A stretch of 64,000 nt of DNA from Rhodothermales bacterium (GCA_951812335.1 OX638293.1:1782731-1846730), one strand, 5' to 3'; shown: positions 21,001 to 28,964, numbered from the stretch's first letter. The notes: a model not told the origin generated them from the sequence alone. A program made the numbers and translations.

Positions 21001-21504
21001 ATCCCGGCGGCGTTGGGCGACTTGACCAACCTCGAGAGCCTGAGTCTCTACAGAAACTCCCTTTCGGGTTCGATTCCGGCGGCGTTGGGCGACTTGACCA
21101 ACCTCGAATACCTGGGTCTCAACGACAACTCCCTTTCGGGTTCGATCCCGGCGGCGTTGGGCGACTTGACCAACCTCGAGAGACTACATCTTTGGGACAA
21201 CTCCCTTTCGGGTTCGATCCCGGCGGCGCTGGGCGACTTGACCAACCTCAAATTACTGTATCTTTATAACAACTCTTTGACGGGCTCGATCCCGGCGGAG
21301 TTAGGCGACTTGACCAACCTTGAAGTACTGGGGCTCCGCAACAACTCCCTGACGGGCTCGATCCCGGCGGCGTTTGTCAACCTGGACGATCTCCGTATAT
21401 TGCGTGTCGACGACGAGCTGTGCGTGCCGGGAGATACCGCATTCCAGCAATGGCTTGGCGATCTCGATGAATTCGAGGGCGACAGCGACAACATATGCAA
21501 CTGA
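15070..21504 (+). CDS. Giant LRR and PKD-repeat surface lipoprotein, 3' end truncated by frameshift
   Basis: This is a 2144-residue exported protein. A lipoprotein signal ends in LLALSAC with Cys23 or so as the acylation site. Domain order: a unique N-terminal region (about 25-275); a Ser-Glu-Ser linker (about 276-307); a DRAALVALYD cap and LRR block 1 (about 354-714); one PKD-like domain (about 747-837); cap and LRR block 2 (841-1057); seven tandem PKD-like domains (about 1088-1752); cap and LRR block 3 (1754-2117). The LRRs are of the LSGSIPAxLGDLTNLExLxLxxN type with 24-residue units. Such proteins usually mediate surface binding. A good Shine-Dalgarno (GGAG, 15060-15063) precedes ATG 15070. 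A one-base insertion at 21502 creates the stop; homology continues beyond it. Confidence 0.85.
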   Translation: MRTISWIVAGMAAITVSLLALSACDDGALTGLDDVDPSAGANARVAPGDSTARAGGVPGEAASSLDRYALLGRILSADGNPDSVRVHVKSWHTDYNETGYATLGIPAKGTIYHWGAAHSEGVDIHGEGGVPALGRDALYALSFDSPARGDALLVLLPSAVDVDTYFTWDNGDIAITSQAIGARTHILEDISSYNDIGWRKAVCAGGRFGRIVFEGDSLDVSTVLHRRFYGAISGEAEGEIPKDVSGCGTSSDAFDVQLLGFADDDAYQMIDWRPIVSESISESESVLVSKSKSESVSESVFVSESVSAKSSTASTTASGSGNGLNRSKPAVDVGADQTVAEGAMMMATSDAQSDRAALVALYDSTDGANWDDNTNWNGSAAIGTWYGVTTDAAGRVVSLDLGFNSLSGSIPAELGDLTNLENLYLSGNDLSGSIPAELGDLTNLEILDIYGNDLSGSIPAALGDLANLEILYLHDNYLSGSIPAALGDLANLENLNLRGNTLSGSIPAELGDLANLEVLYLWSNSLSGSIPAALGDLTNLEILDLYDNDLTGSIPAQLGDLTNLDTLRLWGNSLSGSIPAELGDLANLEILYLQNNSLSGSIPAELGDLTNLENLNLRSNSLSGSIPAELGDLTGLEVLALYDNDLTGSIPAELGNLTNLKQLWLHDNSLTGSIPTELGDLTNLEWLWLQNNSLTGLIPAAFVNLSNLSNFSVDNGLCVPGDTAFQQWLGDLTVFSGDSDNICNDPPVANAGLDQTVAEGATVTLSGSGTDSNGNALINPTYAWGASAGITLMPDSTVAAPTFTAPTQLVSDSVLTFTLTVNDGTQDSAKDTVLVTVYQKDRAALVALYDSTDGANWKHNDNWNGNAAIDTWYGVRTDDAGRVVSLNLFRNDLSGSIPAALGDLANLEHLNLASNDLSGSIPAALGDLTNLESLNLFRNDLSGSIPAELGDLANLTSLSIGENSFSGSIPAALGDLANLEWLNLASNSLSGSIPAALGDLANLTGLSIGENSLSGSIPAELGDLANLMRLWIGENDLSGSIPSEFVNLDNLISLKVDDELCVPGDTAFQQWLGDLDEFEGDSDNICNDAPTADAGPDQTVDEGDTVTLDGSGSSDPEGAALTYTWVSLDNIALSSTAEPHERTFTAPTQLLSNAVLEFTLTVNDGTQDSAADTVVVTVTGTNDAPTANAGADQTVDEGDTVTLSGSGTDPEDASLTYTWVSLDNIALSSTTEPHERRFTAPTQLLSDSVLEFELTVNDGTQDSAPDTVVVTVNAGPNDAPMADAGSDQTVDEGDTVTLSGSGTDPEGASLTYTWVSLDNIALSSTTEPHERRFTAPTQLLSDSVLEFELTVNDGTQDSAPDTVVVTVNAGPNDAPTANAGPDQTVDEGDTVTLSGSGTDPEGATLTYTWVSLDNIALSSTTEPHERRFTAPTQLVSDSVLEFELTVNDGTQDSAPDTVVVTVNAGPNDAPTADAGADQTVAEGDTVTLSGSGTDPEGATLTYTWVSLDNIALSSTTEPHERRFTAPTQLVSDSVLEFELTVNDGTQDSAPDTVVVTVNAGPNDAPTADAGADQTVAEGDTVTLSGSGTDPEGATLTYTWVSLDNIALSSTTEPHERRFTAPTQLVSDSVLEFELTVNDGTQDSAPDTVVVTVNAGPNDAPTADAGPDQTVDEGDTVTLSGSGTDPEDASLTYTWVSLDNIALSSTTEPHERRFTAPTQLLSDSVLEFELTVNDGTQDSAPDTVVVTVTSGVQNDRAALVALYNATGGANWSNNNNWNSSAAIGTWSFVTTDGAGRVTLLNLRSNSLSGSIPAALGDLTNLEFLGLNDNSLSGSIPAALGDLTNLEKLYLNENSLSGSIPAALGDLTNLERLALDNNDLTGSIPAALGDLTKLETLVLNSNSLTGSIPAALGDLTNLEHLDLERNSLTGSIPAALGDLTNIERLYLGSNSLTGSIPAWLGDLTNLERLYLDGNSLSGSIPAALGDLTNLESLSLYRNSLSGSIPAALGDLTNLEYLGLNDNSLSGSIPAALGDLTNLERLHLWDNSLSGSIPAALGDLTNLKLLYLYNNSLTGSIPAELGDLTNLEVLGLRNNSLTGSIPAAFVNLDDLRILRVDDELCVPGDTAFQQWLGDLDEFEGDSDNICN
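15895..15990 (+). repeat. Ser-Glu-Ser low-complexity linker coding repeat
   Basis: Imperfect tandem TCGGAATCGGTA-type units encode a run of SES and SKS triplets within the giant LRR lipoprotein. The protein stretch is flexible and charged and separates the N-terminal region from the first LRR block. Confidence 0.7.
16250..17210 (+). repeat. LRR block 1, 72-bp tandem units
   Basis: About thirteen 72-bp units encode 24-residue leucine-rich repeats with the core LSGSIPAELGDLTNLE. The block is capped by DRAALVALYD upstream and a Cys-containing CVPGDTAFQQWLGDL segment downstream. Confidence 0.85.
17725..18240 (+). repeat. LRR block 2, 72-bp tandem units
   Basis: About seven 72-bp units of the same LRR type as block 1, again between a DRAALVALYD cap and a CVPGDTAFQQWLGDL segment. 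Some units differ in the variable half (LTSLSIGENSFSGS), indicating different surface residues. Confidence 0.85.
18331..20325 (+). repeat. Seven tandem 285-bp PKD-like domain units
   Basis: Units begin at 18331, 18616, 18901, 19186, 19471, 19756 and 20041, exactly 285 bp apart. Each encodes 95 residues with the pattern DAPTADAGPDQTVDEGDTVT, LTYTWVSLDNIALSS and LTVNDGTQDSA. Units 2-7 are nearly identical in DNA sequence, so the expansion is recent or kept uniform by recombination. This PKD/Ig-like fold commonly acts as a stalk in secreted proteins. Confidence 0.9.
20460..21420 (+). repeat. LRR block 3, 72-bp tandem units
   Basis: About thirteen 72-bp LRR units close the protein. The framework LSGSIPAALGDLTNLE is almost invariant in DNA while the variable positions change. 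Confidence 0.85.
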
Positions 21505-21742
21505 TGCGCCGACGGCCGATGCGGGCCCCGACCGGACGGTGGACCAGGAGGATACGGTGACGCCCTCCGGTTCGAGTAGGGACCCGGAGGGCGCTTCGTT
21601 AACCTTACGCCTGGACGGCGCCGGCGAGTATCACGTTGTCGAGCTCCACGGCGCAGGCGCCGACGTTCACGGCGCCGCAGGTCCAGTCGGACTCGGTGCT
21701 GGAGTTCACGCTGACGGTGAACGCCTTCTCGGCGGCCTGCTT
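21503..21742 (+). pseudogene. Decayed continuation of the giant LRR/PKD gene
   Basis: If the extra T at 21502 is ignored, the frame continues as DAPTADAGPDRTVDQEDTVT, a further PKD-like domain. The frame shifts again near 21600, where PYAWTAPASITLSSSTA and APTFTAPQ with SDSVLEFTLTVN are recovered in the third frame. Homology ends near 21742. This is the eroded former C-terminus of the large lipoprotein. Confidence 0.75.
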
Positions 21743-22101
21743 ATTCCAGGATTGGATACCGGATGCACCTCTAAACGCTCGGCGGGTTCGGCCAGCATGC
21801 TATCGCCTCGCATGGCGGCAAGGCCCCAGCCATTTCAGCATGCCTCGATCAGAGTATCCTTAACGTTTAAGGTCCATTATTCAGGGCGTGGAAGTGTTCC
21901 GGTAAATTCCGTATCCTTACTTCCTACCCCGAACCCCTGATTATCCGGTTCCGGATTGCCGGAACGATTTTGCACATTCCCGGTTACCCGCCTGAAGTTC
22001 GGGAAAGCTTCTCAAAAAGGATTTTCACGTCGGCTTTTACTTTTGCGCTCTGTGCAAGGCCAAGTGTTCCGATCCGAAAATCCGGTTACAAGGGCATATT
22101 T
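21743..22101. other. Intergenic region with a partial copy of the dispersed element
   Basis: No gene is supported. The only recognisable part is ATCAGAGTATCC at 21848-21859, the right tip of the dispersed palindromic family, with CATTTCAGC a little upstream as in longer copies. Short frames here lack start signals. Confidence 0.4.
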
Positions 22102-23919
22102 ATGGACAAGACCGTCATGAAGAACCGTATTTCGTATACCGGCGCATTACGCACGCATTCATTATTGCGGCGCTTTGCGACCTGTATTCTCCTCGGCGTT
22201 CTCGCGTTTCTTCCCGCACAAGCCGCAAGAGGTCAGCAGCCATGTGCAGTGGTGTCGCCAACTTCCTTGTCGTTGAGTGAAACCGATGTGTTCGGCGAAT
22301 ATGAAACCTTTCTCACGAAGAGACTGCCGGAGGGCGAGAGCGTGTATGTGGTTCCCATCGTCTCGAACGCCGATTCGAATGTCAGGGTGAGCATTTCACC
22401 GGAATTGGTGCAGTTCGAAGGCCCAATTCAGGAAGTTGTTATGAAGAAGTTCCGGGTAGCCGTTCTTCCGGATGCCGACAGTATTGGCGGTACGCTTGAG
22501 ATCTCTCATGTGGTGGTCGGAACGGATTGCGATATAGAAGGCGGAACCGTTACCGTGACCGTTTCCGACACCGGCGCCCCGCTTCGGGCTGTAAATGTTA
22601 GCGAAACAAGCCTCATCACAGTGGAAACCGATGGTGTGAACGCCGGTTTGTCCGACGACTATACGCTGAGTCTCTCCACGATTCCTTCGGCCAGGGTGTC
22701 GATCGTTGTGACGCCCAGCGATACGCTCGCCGTGGAAGTTGCACCAAAGGTATTGGAATTTACCCAGGACAATTGGTTTGAACCGCAGACGGTTACCGTT
22801 AACCCCCTGAACGATGGCGACGGGAATGACGAGAAGGTTACGATCGGTCATTCGGCAAGCGGAGGAGGCTACGACGATGTAGTTATCGCCGATGTTGAGG
22901 TGCAGGTCTTCGATCTGGATCCGTTCGTTCCCGTTCCGGGGGCGACCATTTCGTTGGAGGACGTGAACTTGCATGAGGGCACATCGAGTTATTATACCAT
23001 ACGCCTCGACAAGGAGCCTTCGGAGAAAGTGTACATCGTTGTACAGAGCGCGACCCCGGCCGCCATTACCGTTTCGCCTGCGGTTTTGGAGTTTTTACCG
23101 GGATCCCTCACCATCGACAATGTGTTGCAAAACTGGCAGACGCCGCATACCGTCACCGTAGAGGCCGTGCAGGATGACAACGCCATCTCCGAAAAGGTGG
23201 TGATCGATCACATTGCGATCGGGGGCGACTACACCGATGTTCCTGTCAGCAGCGTCAATGCGACGATATGGGACGATGAAGCGCGCCGTGTGATATTATC
23301 GGACTCGACGCTTCTTGTGGACGAAGGGGAAAGCGTCGCCTACACAGTAGACCTGGACGCATTTCCTTTGAATACGGTAACCGTCACTCCGACGAGCAGT
23401 GTCCCGGATAAACTTTCGGTGTCGCCGGAGAAGTTGCGGTTCACTACGTCCGTTTGGCATCTTCCGCAGACGGTTACGTTGACGGCGCTGCGGGATGCCG
23501 ATACGGATACCGATGCGGCTACGATCACCCATCAAGCAGCGGGCGGAGGCTATGACATGGTGGCCATTCCCGATGTTACGGTGGTTATTAACGATACCGG
23601 CACGGTGACGGGCGTGGAAGATGCGGATACTACGGCGCCGACAGATTTTGTGCTGGAAGGAAATTATCCGAATCCCTTCAATCCGGCCACGGAAATCGAG
23701 TATGCTTTGCCGCAACAGGTCCATGTGACCCTGACGGTATATGACGCATCGGGTCGCGAGGTGCGGCGTCTGGTCGATACGTCGCAGGCGCCAGGGCGCT
23801 ATCGGGTGCGCTGGGACGGGAAAGATACGCGCGGTCACTCGGTGCGCAGCGGCGTGTATTTTTACCGCTTGTCGACGGATTTTTGGCGCAAAACGCAAAG
23901 CATGGTGCTATTGAAATAA
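22102..23919 (+). CDS. Secreted protein with Calx-beta-like repeats and a C-terminal sorting (FlgD-like/T9SS) domain
   Basis: The protein has about 605 residues. After an N-terminal signal peptide (ATCILLGVLAFLPAQAARGQ) come four or more beta-rich repeats of about 100 residues. Each has a YTLSLSTIPSARVSIVVTPS-type strand, a V-x-P-x-x-LEFT motif and a WxxPQTVTV motif, as in Calx-beta-related domains. The last 80 residues begin with GNYPNPFNPATEIEYALP and end RLSTDFWRKTQSMVLLK, the C-terminal domain that targets proteins to the type IX secretion or related outer-surface route. ATG 22102 is preceded by AAGGG (about 22090-22094); longer frames upstream lack a signal peptide. No enzyme domain is visible. 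Confidence 0.8.
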   Translation: MDKTVMKNRISYTGALRTHSLLRRFATCILLGVLAFLPAQAARGQQPCAVVSPTSLSLSETDVFGEYETFLTKRLPEGESVYVVPIVSNADSNVRVSISPELVQFEGPIQEVVMKKFRVAVLPDADSIGGTLEISHVVVGTDCDIEGGTVTVTVSDTGAPLRAVNVSETSLITVETDGVNAGLSDDYTLSLSTIPSARVSIVVTPSDTLAVEVAPKVLEFTQDNWFEPQTVTVNPLNDGDGNDEKVTIGHSASGGGYDDVVIADVEVQVFDLDPFVPVPGATISLEDVNLHEGTSSYYTIRLDKEPSEKVYIVVQSATPAAITVSPAVLEFLPGSLTIDNVLQNWQTPHTVTVEAVQDDNAISEKVVIDHIAIGGDYTDVPVSSVNATIWDDEARRVILSDSTLLVDEGESVAYTVDLDAFPLNTVTVTPTSSVPDKLSVSPEKLRFTTSVWHLPQTVTLTALRDADTDTDAATITHQAAGGGYDMVAIPDVTVVINDTGTVTGVEDADTTAPTDFVLEGNYPNPFNPATEIEYALPQQVHVTLTVYDASGREVRRLVDTSQAPGRYRVRWDGKDTRGHSVRSGVYFYRLSTDFWRKTQSMVLLK

Positions 23920-23928
23920 GTGCCGGCC

Positions 23929-24609
23929 ATGCGTCCGCTTGTCGCCGTACGTCCGCCCGAATATTGGCCCCGCCCGCTTTTTGTGGCGCTCATGGATGCC
24001 GCCGACAGGGTGGTGTTGGCAGATACATTGTCGTATAGTCGCCAGTCGCGTCAGAACCGGACGCTGGTGCGCACTCCTTCGGGAGGGCAGTGGTTGAGCG
24101 TGCCGCTGGCGGGAGGGAGGCAAGGCCGATCCATCCGGGAAATCGAGATTAAGGGACCGTTTCGCTGGATACGCAAACACTGGCGGGCGTTCGCCTACAA
24201 CTACCGGGCCACGCCGTTTTTTGAGTTTTACGAGCCGGAACTGGTTCCGTTTTTCGAGCGGGAATGGGATTGCCTTGGCGCGCTTACGTGCGCTTCCGTG
24301 GACAAGGTTGCCGAATTGTTCGGGATCGACACACCGCTTGTTCGCGCCTCGGAAGTAGAGGGCGCCCCGTCCACGGTCCGCGAAATTCATGCGTCGACAG
24401 GCGGCGCTTTTCTTTCGGCGGCGGATACGGCGGAAGCAGATCGGCGCTTGACCGAGGTCGGCGCCGTGGTGCATCTCGGAGAACTCAGGTACCGGCAGAA
24501 TTTCGAAGGATTCTTTCCGGAGATGTCTGCGCTCGATCTGCTGTTCAACTATGGTCCCGAAGCCTTGCCGATGATTCGGCGCAAGGCGTATACGGATGCG
24601 GGGCGTTGA
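23929..24609 (+). CDS. WbqC family protein
   Basis: The 226-residue cytoplasmic protein has the WbqC-like pattern. A proline-rich start (RPPEYWPRPLFVALMDAADR) is followed by LADTLSYSRQSRQNRTLVRT and QWLSVPL, and it closes with LRYRQNFEGFFPEMSALDLL followed by FNYGPEA. Family members are found in O-antigen and exopolysaccharide clusters, but the reaction is unknown. ATG 23929 is preferred over the GTG at 23920, which abuts the previous stop. It follows the sorting-domain protein gene by 9 bp and may be co-transcribed with it. Confidence 0.8.
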   Translation: MRPLVAVRPPEYWPRPLFVALMDAADRVVLADTLSYSRQSRQNRTLVRTPSGGQWLSVPLAGGRQGRSIREIEIKGPFRWIRKHWRAFAYNYRATPFFEFYEPELVPFFEREWDCLGALTCASVDKVAELFGIDTPLVRASEVEGAPSTVREIHASTGGAFLSAADTAEADRRLTEVGAVVHLGELRYRQNFEGFFPEMSALDLLFNYGPEALPMIRRKAYTDAGR

Positions 24610-24627
24610 ATATCGGGCTTTGCCTGC

Positions 24628-24701
24628 CACGCCGCTTCGTCACATTCCTTGCCAGCGCACCCCTTTCAGCCCTTGATCTTTGCAGACTTGATCAGAGTAT
24701 C
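24628..24701. repeat. Right-end copy of the dispersed element
   Basis: This stretch aligns with 7135-7208: GCTTCGTCA, TTCCTTGCCAGCGC, CCCTTTCAGCC and the terminal ATCAGAGTATCC (24690-24701) are shared. No matching left end is seen upstream, so only the right part is present. It lies between the WbqC-like and SGNH genes. Confidence 0.6.
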
Positions 24702-24820
24702 CTATACTGCTATCCCGATGAACGATCCGTTTGCCATGACATGATATGACATTTCATTTCAGACCGTGCTTTCCGGTATTTCTTTCGCATCCCCGCGGCA
24801 AGACGTTTCTGCGGGGTACG

Positions 24821-25825
24821 ATGCGCTGTTTCGGGATGTTTTTCCTTGCCGGGGCTATGCTGTACCCGGCAGCGCGCGCCTCCGCTCAGCCGCTTATGGA
24901 CGGCGAGACATGGTTTGCCGCGCAGAACCATGTGGCGATTGTCGGGGGCGCCTCCGCCGAGCGCATGCAGCATTTCGGGTATTTCGAGGCGCTGCTTACC
25001 GCGCAATATCCTGACAGCGTCCTGACGTTTCGAAATCTCGCATGGAGCGGCGACGAGGTGACGTTACGTCCCCGCCCGCTCAATTTCGGTTCGCTGGAGG
25101 TGCATCTTGCGCACCAGCAGCCGGATGTGGTGCTGATGTTTTTTGGAGCGAACGAATCGTTTGCCGGTCCCGAGGGGCTGGATGCGTATCGGGACGCCTT
25201 GCGGAACCTGGTTATCGATATCCGGTCGCAGCGGTTCAATGCCGTCGCCCCGCCGAGGGTCATGCTGGTTTCCCCGGCCGCGCAGGAAGAAGCGCCGGGA
25301 GTTTCTGTAGATATTGCGCAGAGAAACCGCGATCTGGCACTGTATGCCGAGGCCATGCGGGAAGTAGCGGAGGAACTGGATGTGGGCTTTACGGATCTTT
25401 TCGCTCCGACCCGCGCCATTATACGGGAATCGGATCGCCCCCTGACCTTCAACGGTATGCATTTCAATGCCTATGGCCACGTTGTCATGGCCGGATTGCT
25501 GCTTCGAGGATTCGGGATCACGGAAATGTCCGATACCGAGTTGCGGGAAGCTTCCGCGAAAGCGATAGAAGCGACCCCGGACGATAGCGGCTTCGAGCAC
25601 TTGCGGGCAATGATTGCCTATAAGAACAAGCAGTTTTTCTACAGGTACCGCCCTGTCAACGGCGAATATGTGTACGGGCGTCGACGACGACCTTTCGGGG
25701 TGGTGAATTTCCCTTCCGAAATGGATACGCTGGATGCGATGGTTGTTCGCGAAGAGGGTGAGATTCAAGCATTTGCCCGGACCGTTGTCAGTCCCGAGAT
25801 TTTTCCGCCCGCCGAAGGCCGATAA
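24821..25825 (+). CDS. SGNH/GDSL hydrolase family exported protein
   Basis: The exported protein has about 334 residues with a signal peptide (MRCFGMFFLAGAMLYPAARA). The SGNH fold is indicated by a first block VAIVGGASAERMQHFGYFEA, a third block VLMFFGANESF with the oxyanion-hole Asn, and a last block LTFNGMHFNAYGH with the catalytic-type His. The first block lacks a plain GDS motif; whether the serine of GGAS acts as nucleophile is uncertain, as in related proteins of Planctomycetes-type clusters. Starting at 24746 would add 25 residues before the signal peptide. The 3' end is 10 bp from the dehydrogenase gene. Confidence 0.72.
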   Translation: MRCFGMFFLAGAMLYPAARASAQPLMDGETWFAAQNHVAIVGGASAERMQHFGYFEALLTAQYPDSVLTFRNLAWSGDEVTLRPRPLNFGSLEVHLAHQQPDVVLMFFGANESFAGPEGLDAYRDALRNLVIDIRSQRFNAVAPPRVMLVSPAAQEEAPGVSVDIAQRNRDLALYAEAMREVAEELDVGFTDLFAPTRAIIRESDRPLTFNGMHFNAYGHVVMAGLLLRGFGITEMSDTELREASAKAIEATPDDSGFEHLRAMIAYKNKQFFYRYRPVNGEYVYGRRRRPFGVVNFPSEMDTLDAMVVREEGEIQAFARTVVSPEIFPPAEGR

Positions 25826-25835
25826 GGAGTTATTC

Positions 25836-28800
25836 ATGATCCAGCGAAATAATCTCGTGTCTTTCCGTTTCTTGTCGCGCCGCTCGGCGTTCGCGTTTTT
25901 TTTCCTGTTTTGCTGCCTTTCATCCGGCAGTGTGTTTTTGTCCGGCGCACATGCCCAGGGGCGCTCGGCCCTGGACCGCTCCGTGGAAGCCATTGAGCCC
26001 AATCGGGGCGGGGTCATGGATATGGCCACCCTGGATACGGAGGTGGCCCGGCAGCATCTGAAGATGGCGGAAGGCTATACCGTCAATCTATTCGCCTCGG
26101 AGCAGGATTTTCCTATCGGGAATCCTGTCGCGATGACCTTCGATGCGCGCGGTCGGCTCTGGGTCATTACCATGCCCGCCTATCCGCACCAGGAGCCGGG
26201 GGTCGATCCCGACGACCAACTTATCATTCTTGAAGATATCGACGGGGACGGGCGCGCGGACAAACATACTGTTTTCGCCGACGGGTTGTACCAGCCTGTG
26301 GGCTTCGAGCTGGGGGATGGCGGCGCGTATGTGTCGCAGCCTCCCAATCTTATTTTTCTGCGCGATACGGACGAGGACGATGTGGCCGACGAGCGGCGCG
26401 TGTTGCTGCACGGTTTCGGTACGGAGGACAGCCATCACGCCATCCACAGTTTCGTATGGGGTCCTGGCGGAGCGCTTTATTTTCAGGAGGGCACCTTCCA
26501 TCATTCGCAGGTGGAAACGCCCTATGGGCCCGTGCGCATGCAGTATTCCGGGGTGTTCCGGTACGAGCCCCGGAGTCACCGCCTCGAACGCTACGTGAGC
26601 TACCGGTTCGCCAATCCCTGGGGGCACGAATTCGATCGCTGGGGGCAGAACTTTATTTCGGACGCCTCCAACGGAAACAACTATTTCGGGCTTCCGCTGA
26701 CCGGGTATCTGCCGTATCCGGAAAAACATCCCCGCATGAAGGTATTCACGACGATCGTACGTCCCACCGCCGGATCGGAATTCGTGAGCAGCCGCCATTT
26801 CCCCGAGGAGGCCCAGGGCGATTTTCTGTACAACAACGTCATTGGATTTCACGGGATCAAGCAGCACCGCGTCCATCCGGAAGGGTCCGGGTTTGCAGGC
26901 GAGGAAATCGAGCCGCTGCTTACGTCCACCGACATCAATTTCCGCCCGGTCGATATGCAATTCGGCCCGGATGGGGCCTTGTATATCGTGGACTGGTTCA
27001 ATCCGCTGGTCGGGCACATGCAGTACTCCCTTCGGGACGCCCGCCGCGACAAGACGCACGGCAGAATCTGGCGGATTACGCACGAGGGCAGCCCGCTGTT
27101 GACGCCGCCGGATATCGCGGGGCGTCCGATCGGCGAATTACTGGATCTGCTGAAGACGTACGAAGATCAGGTGCGCTATCGCGTCCGCCGGGAATTGCGT
27201 TTGCACGATGCGGACGAGGTAAAGGAAGCGCTCGGGATATGGATCGACGGTATGGACCCGGAGGGCGAGCACTACGAGCACTATCTGCTGGAGGCGCTGT
27301 GGGTGCATCAGACGCACCATCTGATCGACGCCGGCTTGCTGGAGCAACTGCTCGATGCGGACGATCACCGCGCCCGTGCGGCCGCCACCCGCGTGCTGCG
27401 CCACTGGCGCCGGGATATTGCGGATCCGCTTGCGCTGCTTGCCCGTCAGGTTCGGGATCCGCATCCGCTGGTGCGGCTGGAAGCCGTCGTGGCGCTGAGT
27501 TACATGGATTCGGCGGAGGCGGCGTTTCGTGCGCTGGAAGCTCTCGACTACGAGATGGATTATTACCTCGACTACGGCCTCAACGAGACCATCCGGGCCT
27601 TGAAGCCGAGGTGGCAGCCGGTGCTCGCACAAACAGAGCCCTCCCTGTCTACGGAAGGGATTGTATACTTGTTGCGCCGGGCCGATCCTTCCGTTATGCA
27701 GCGGCCCGTATTTGCCCGGGACGTGTACGAATCCGTATTGCGCGGGGAGGGATTCGAGGAGGCGCACCGTGCGCAGGCGGTGGCGCGGCTTGCAGAGGAT
27801 GTCTTTGTGCAGTCCGATGCTTCGTCCGATGCTATGCCGGTTGAGGATGATGGCGCACGCGCAGAGGCCATTATAGATGCGCTTTCGGAGGAGGACATTT
27901 CCGAAGAGGCCGCGGAGGCATTGAGTGCGCTTTTGCTGAGGGAGCCGGTTGAGGCGTTTGACGATCCGACCGGTTTCGGGATTGGTCTTGCCCTGGAGTT
28001 TATGGCGATAGAAGGAAGCACCGAAGTTGCCCGGGAAACGGGAAATGCCGCGCGGATGCTTCTTGACAGCCCTGAACAGGTGTTAGCCGAGGTGGAGGAC
28101 CTGATCGCCAATCCGGTTGAACGGGATCCGGACATGGAAGAATATGCCGGATTCATGATATCCGCCTTGCGGGGCGGGCTCCGCATTCCTTCGGAGGATG
28201 TACGCCTGCAACTGCACGAGGCGATGTTGCGGCGCATGGATGACTGGGAGGACGCCGCGTGGCGGGATACGGCCGTGGAGGTACTGGCGGGATTGGGGGT
28301 GGCGCCTGCCGAAACCTTCGCATTTTTCGCCGGGCATCTGGAGGCCGGACGGATTGATCCCGTGCTGGCGGCGGCGGCAGATGCTGTCCCGGCAGAGGTA
28401 TGGGGCGCCCACGATTACGCCATCATTGCACAACGACTCATCGAGGAGGCCCGCGAAATACCCGTCGAAGACCGGCACAGCGCCTGGTTCCGGGACCTGG
28501 TTTCCCTTGCGGAGAAAGCTGCTGCCCGTCTGGACGACTCCTCGGCATTCGCGGAAGCGCTTCGGGTGTTGCAGACCCGTATCGTCGAGATCGCGACGGT
28601 TGAGGCGCAAATGATATATGACGTGACGGCGTTTCGGGTAGCGCCCGGGCAGCAGGTGGAAATCGTCTTGCGGAATGCGGATGTACTCCCGCACAACCTT
28701 GTAATCGTACGCCCCGGGGCCGGAGAGATGGTGGGCAGGGCGGCGGACGCCATGGCGACGGACCCGGATGCCTTCGAGAAAGAGTTTATTCCCGACTCGC

Positions 28801-28964
28801 CTGCCGTGATGTATGCCACCGGGATGCTCCAGGAGGGCGAATCGGCCCGGCTTCGGTTTACAGCCCCCGAGCAGGAAGGAAATTATCCCTACATCTGTAC
28901 GTTTCCCGCCCACTGGATTACGATGAAAGGCGTGATGGAGGTGGTGGCCTACGAAGAAGAGTAG
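25836..28964 (+). CDS. TIGR02604-type putative membrane-bound dehydrogenase with HEAT-like repeats and C-terminal cupredoxin domain
   Basis: The exported protein has 1042 residues with a signal peptide ending SGAHAQ. The N-terminal 400 residues form a beta-propeller of the type found in PVC-type dehydrogenases (MAEGYTVNLFASEQDFPIGN, MTFDARGRLWVITMPAYPHQ, MQFGPDGALYIVDWFNPLVG). HEAT-like helical repeats follow (about 440-880). The last 110 residues are an azurin-like domain with PHNLVIVRPG and CTFPAHWITM, which supply His, Cys, His and Met as type-1 copper ligands. AAGGAG (25824-25829) sets ATG 25836. With the cytochrome c protein encoded next it probably forms a periplasmic electron-transfer pair; the substrate is unknown. 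Confidence 0.8.
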   Translation: MIQRNNLVSFRFLSRRSAFAFFFLFCCLSSGSVFLSGAHAQGRSALDRSVEAIEPNRGGVMDMATLDTEVARQHLKMAEGYTVNLFASEQDFPIGNPVAMTFDARGRLWVITMPAYPHQEPGVDPDDQLIILEDIDGDGRADKHTVFADGLYQPVGFELGDGGAYVSQPPNLIFLRDTDEDDVADERRVLLHGFGTEDSHHAIHSFVWGPGGALYFQEGTFHHSQVETPYGPVRMQYSGVFRYEPRSHRLERYVSYRFANPWGHEFDRWGQNFISDASNGNNYFGLPLTGYLPYPEKHPRMKVFTTIVRPTAGSEFVSSRHFPEEAQGDFLYNNVIGFHGIKQHRVHPEGSGFAGEEIEPLLTSTDINFRPVDMQFGPDGALYIVDWFNPLVGHMQYSLRDARRDKTHGRIWRITHEGSPLLTPPDIAGRPIGELLDLLKTYEDQVRYRVRRELRLHDADEVKEALGIWIDGMDPEGEHYEHYLLEALWVHQTHHLIDAGLLEQLLDADDHRARAAATRVLRHWRRDIADPLALLARQVRDPHPLVRLEAVVALSYMDSAEAAFRALEALDYEMDYYLDYGLNETIRALKPRWQPVLAQTEPSLSTEGIVYLLRRADPSVMQRPVFARDVYESVLRGEGFEEAHRAQAVARLAEDVFVQSDASSDAMPVEDDGARAEAIIDALSEEDISEEAAEALSALLLREPVEAFDDPTGFGIGLALEFMAIEGSTEVARETGNAARMLLDSPEQVLAEVEDLIANPVERDPDMEEYAGFMISALRGGLRIPSEDVRLQLHEAMLRRMDDWEDAAWRDTAVEVLAGLGVAPAETFAFFAGHLEAGRIDPVLAAAADAVPAEVWGAHDYAIIAQRLIEEAREIPVEDRHSAWFRDLVSLAEKAAARLDDSSAFAEALRVLQTRIVEIATVEAQMIYDVTAFRVAPGQQVEIVLRNADVLPHNLVIVRPGAGEMVGRAADAMATDPDAFEKEFIPDSPAVMYATGMLQEGESARLRFTAPEQEGNYPYICTFPAHWITMKGVMEVVAYEEE

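Noticed and set aside
16250-21420. CRISPR-like regular repeats
   Set aside because: The 72-bp and 285-bp units are contiguous in-frame protein repeats with no spacer pattern and no cas genes nearby.
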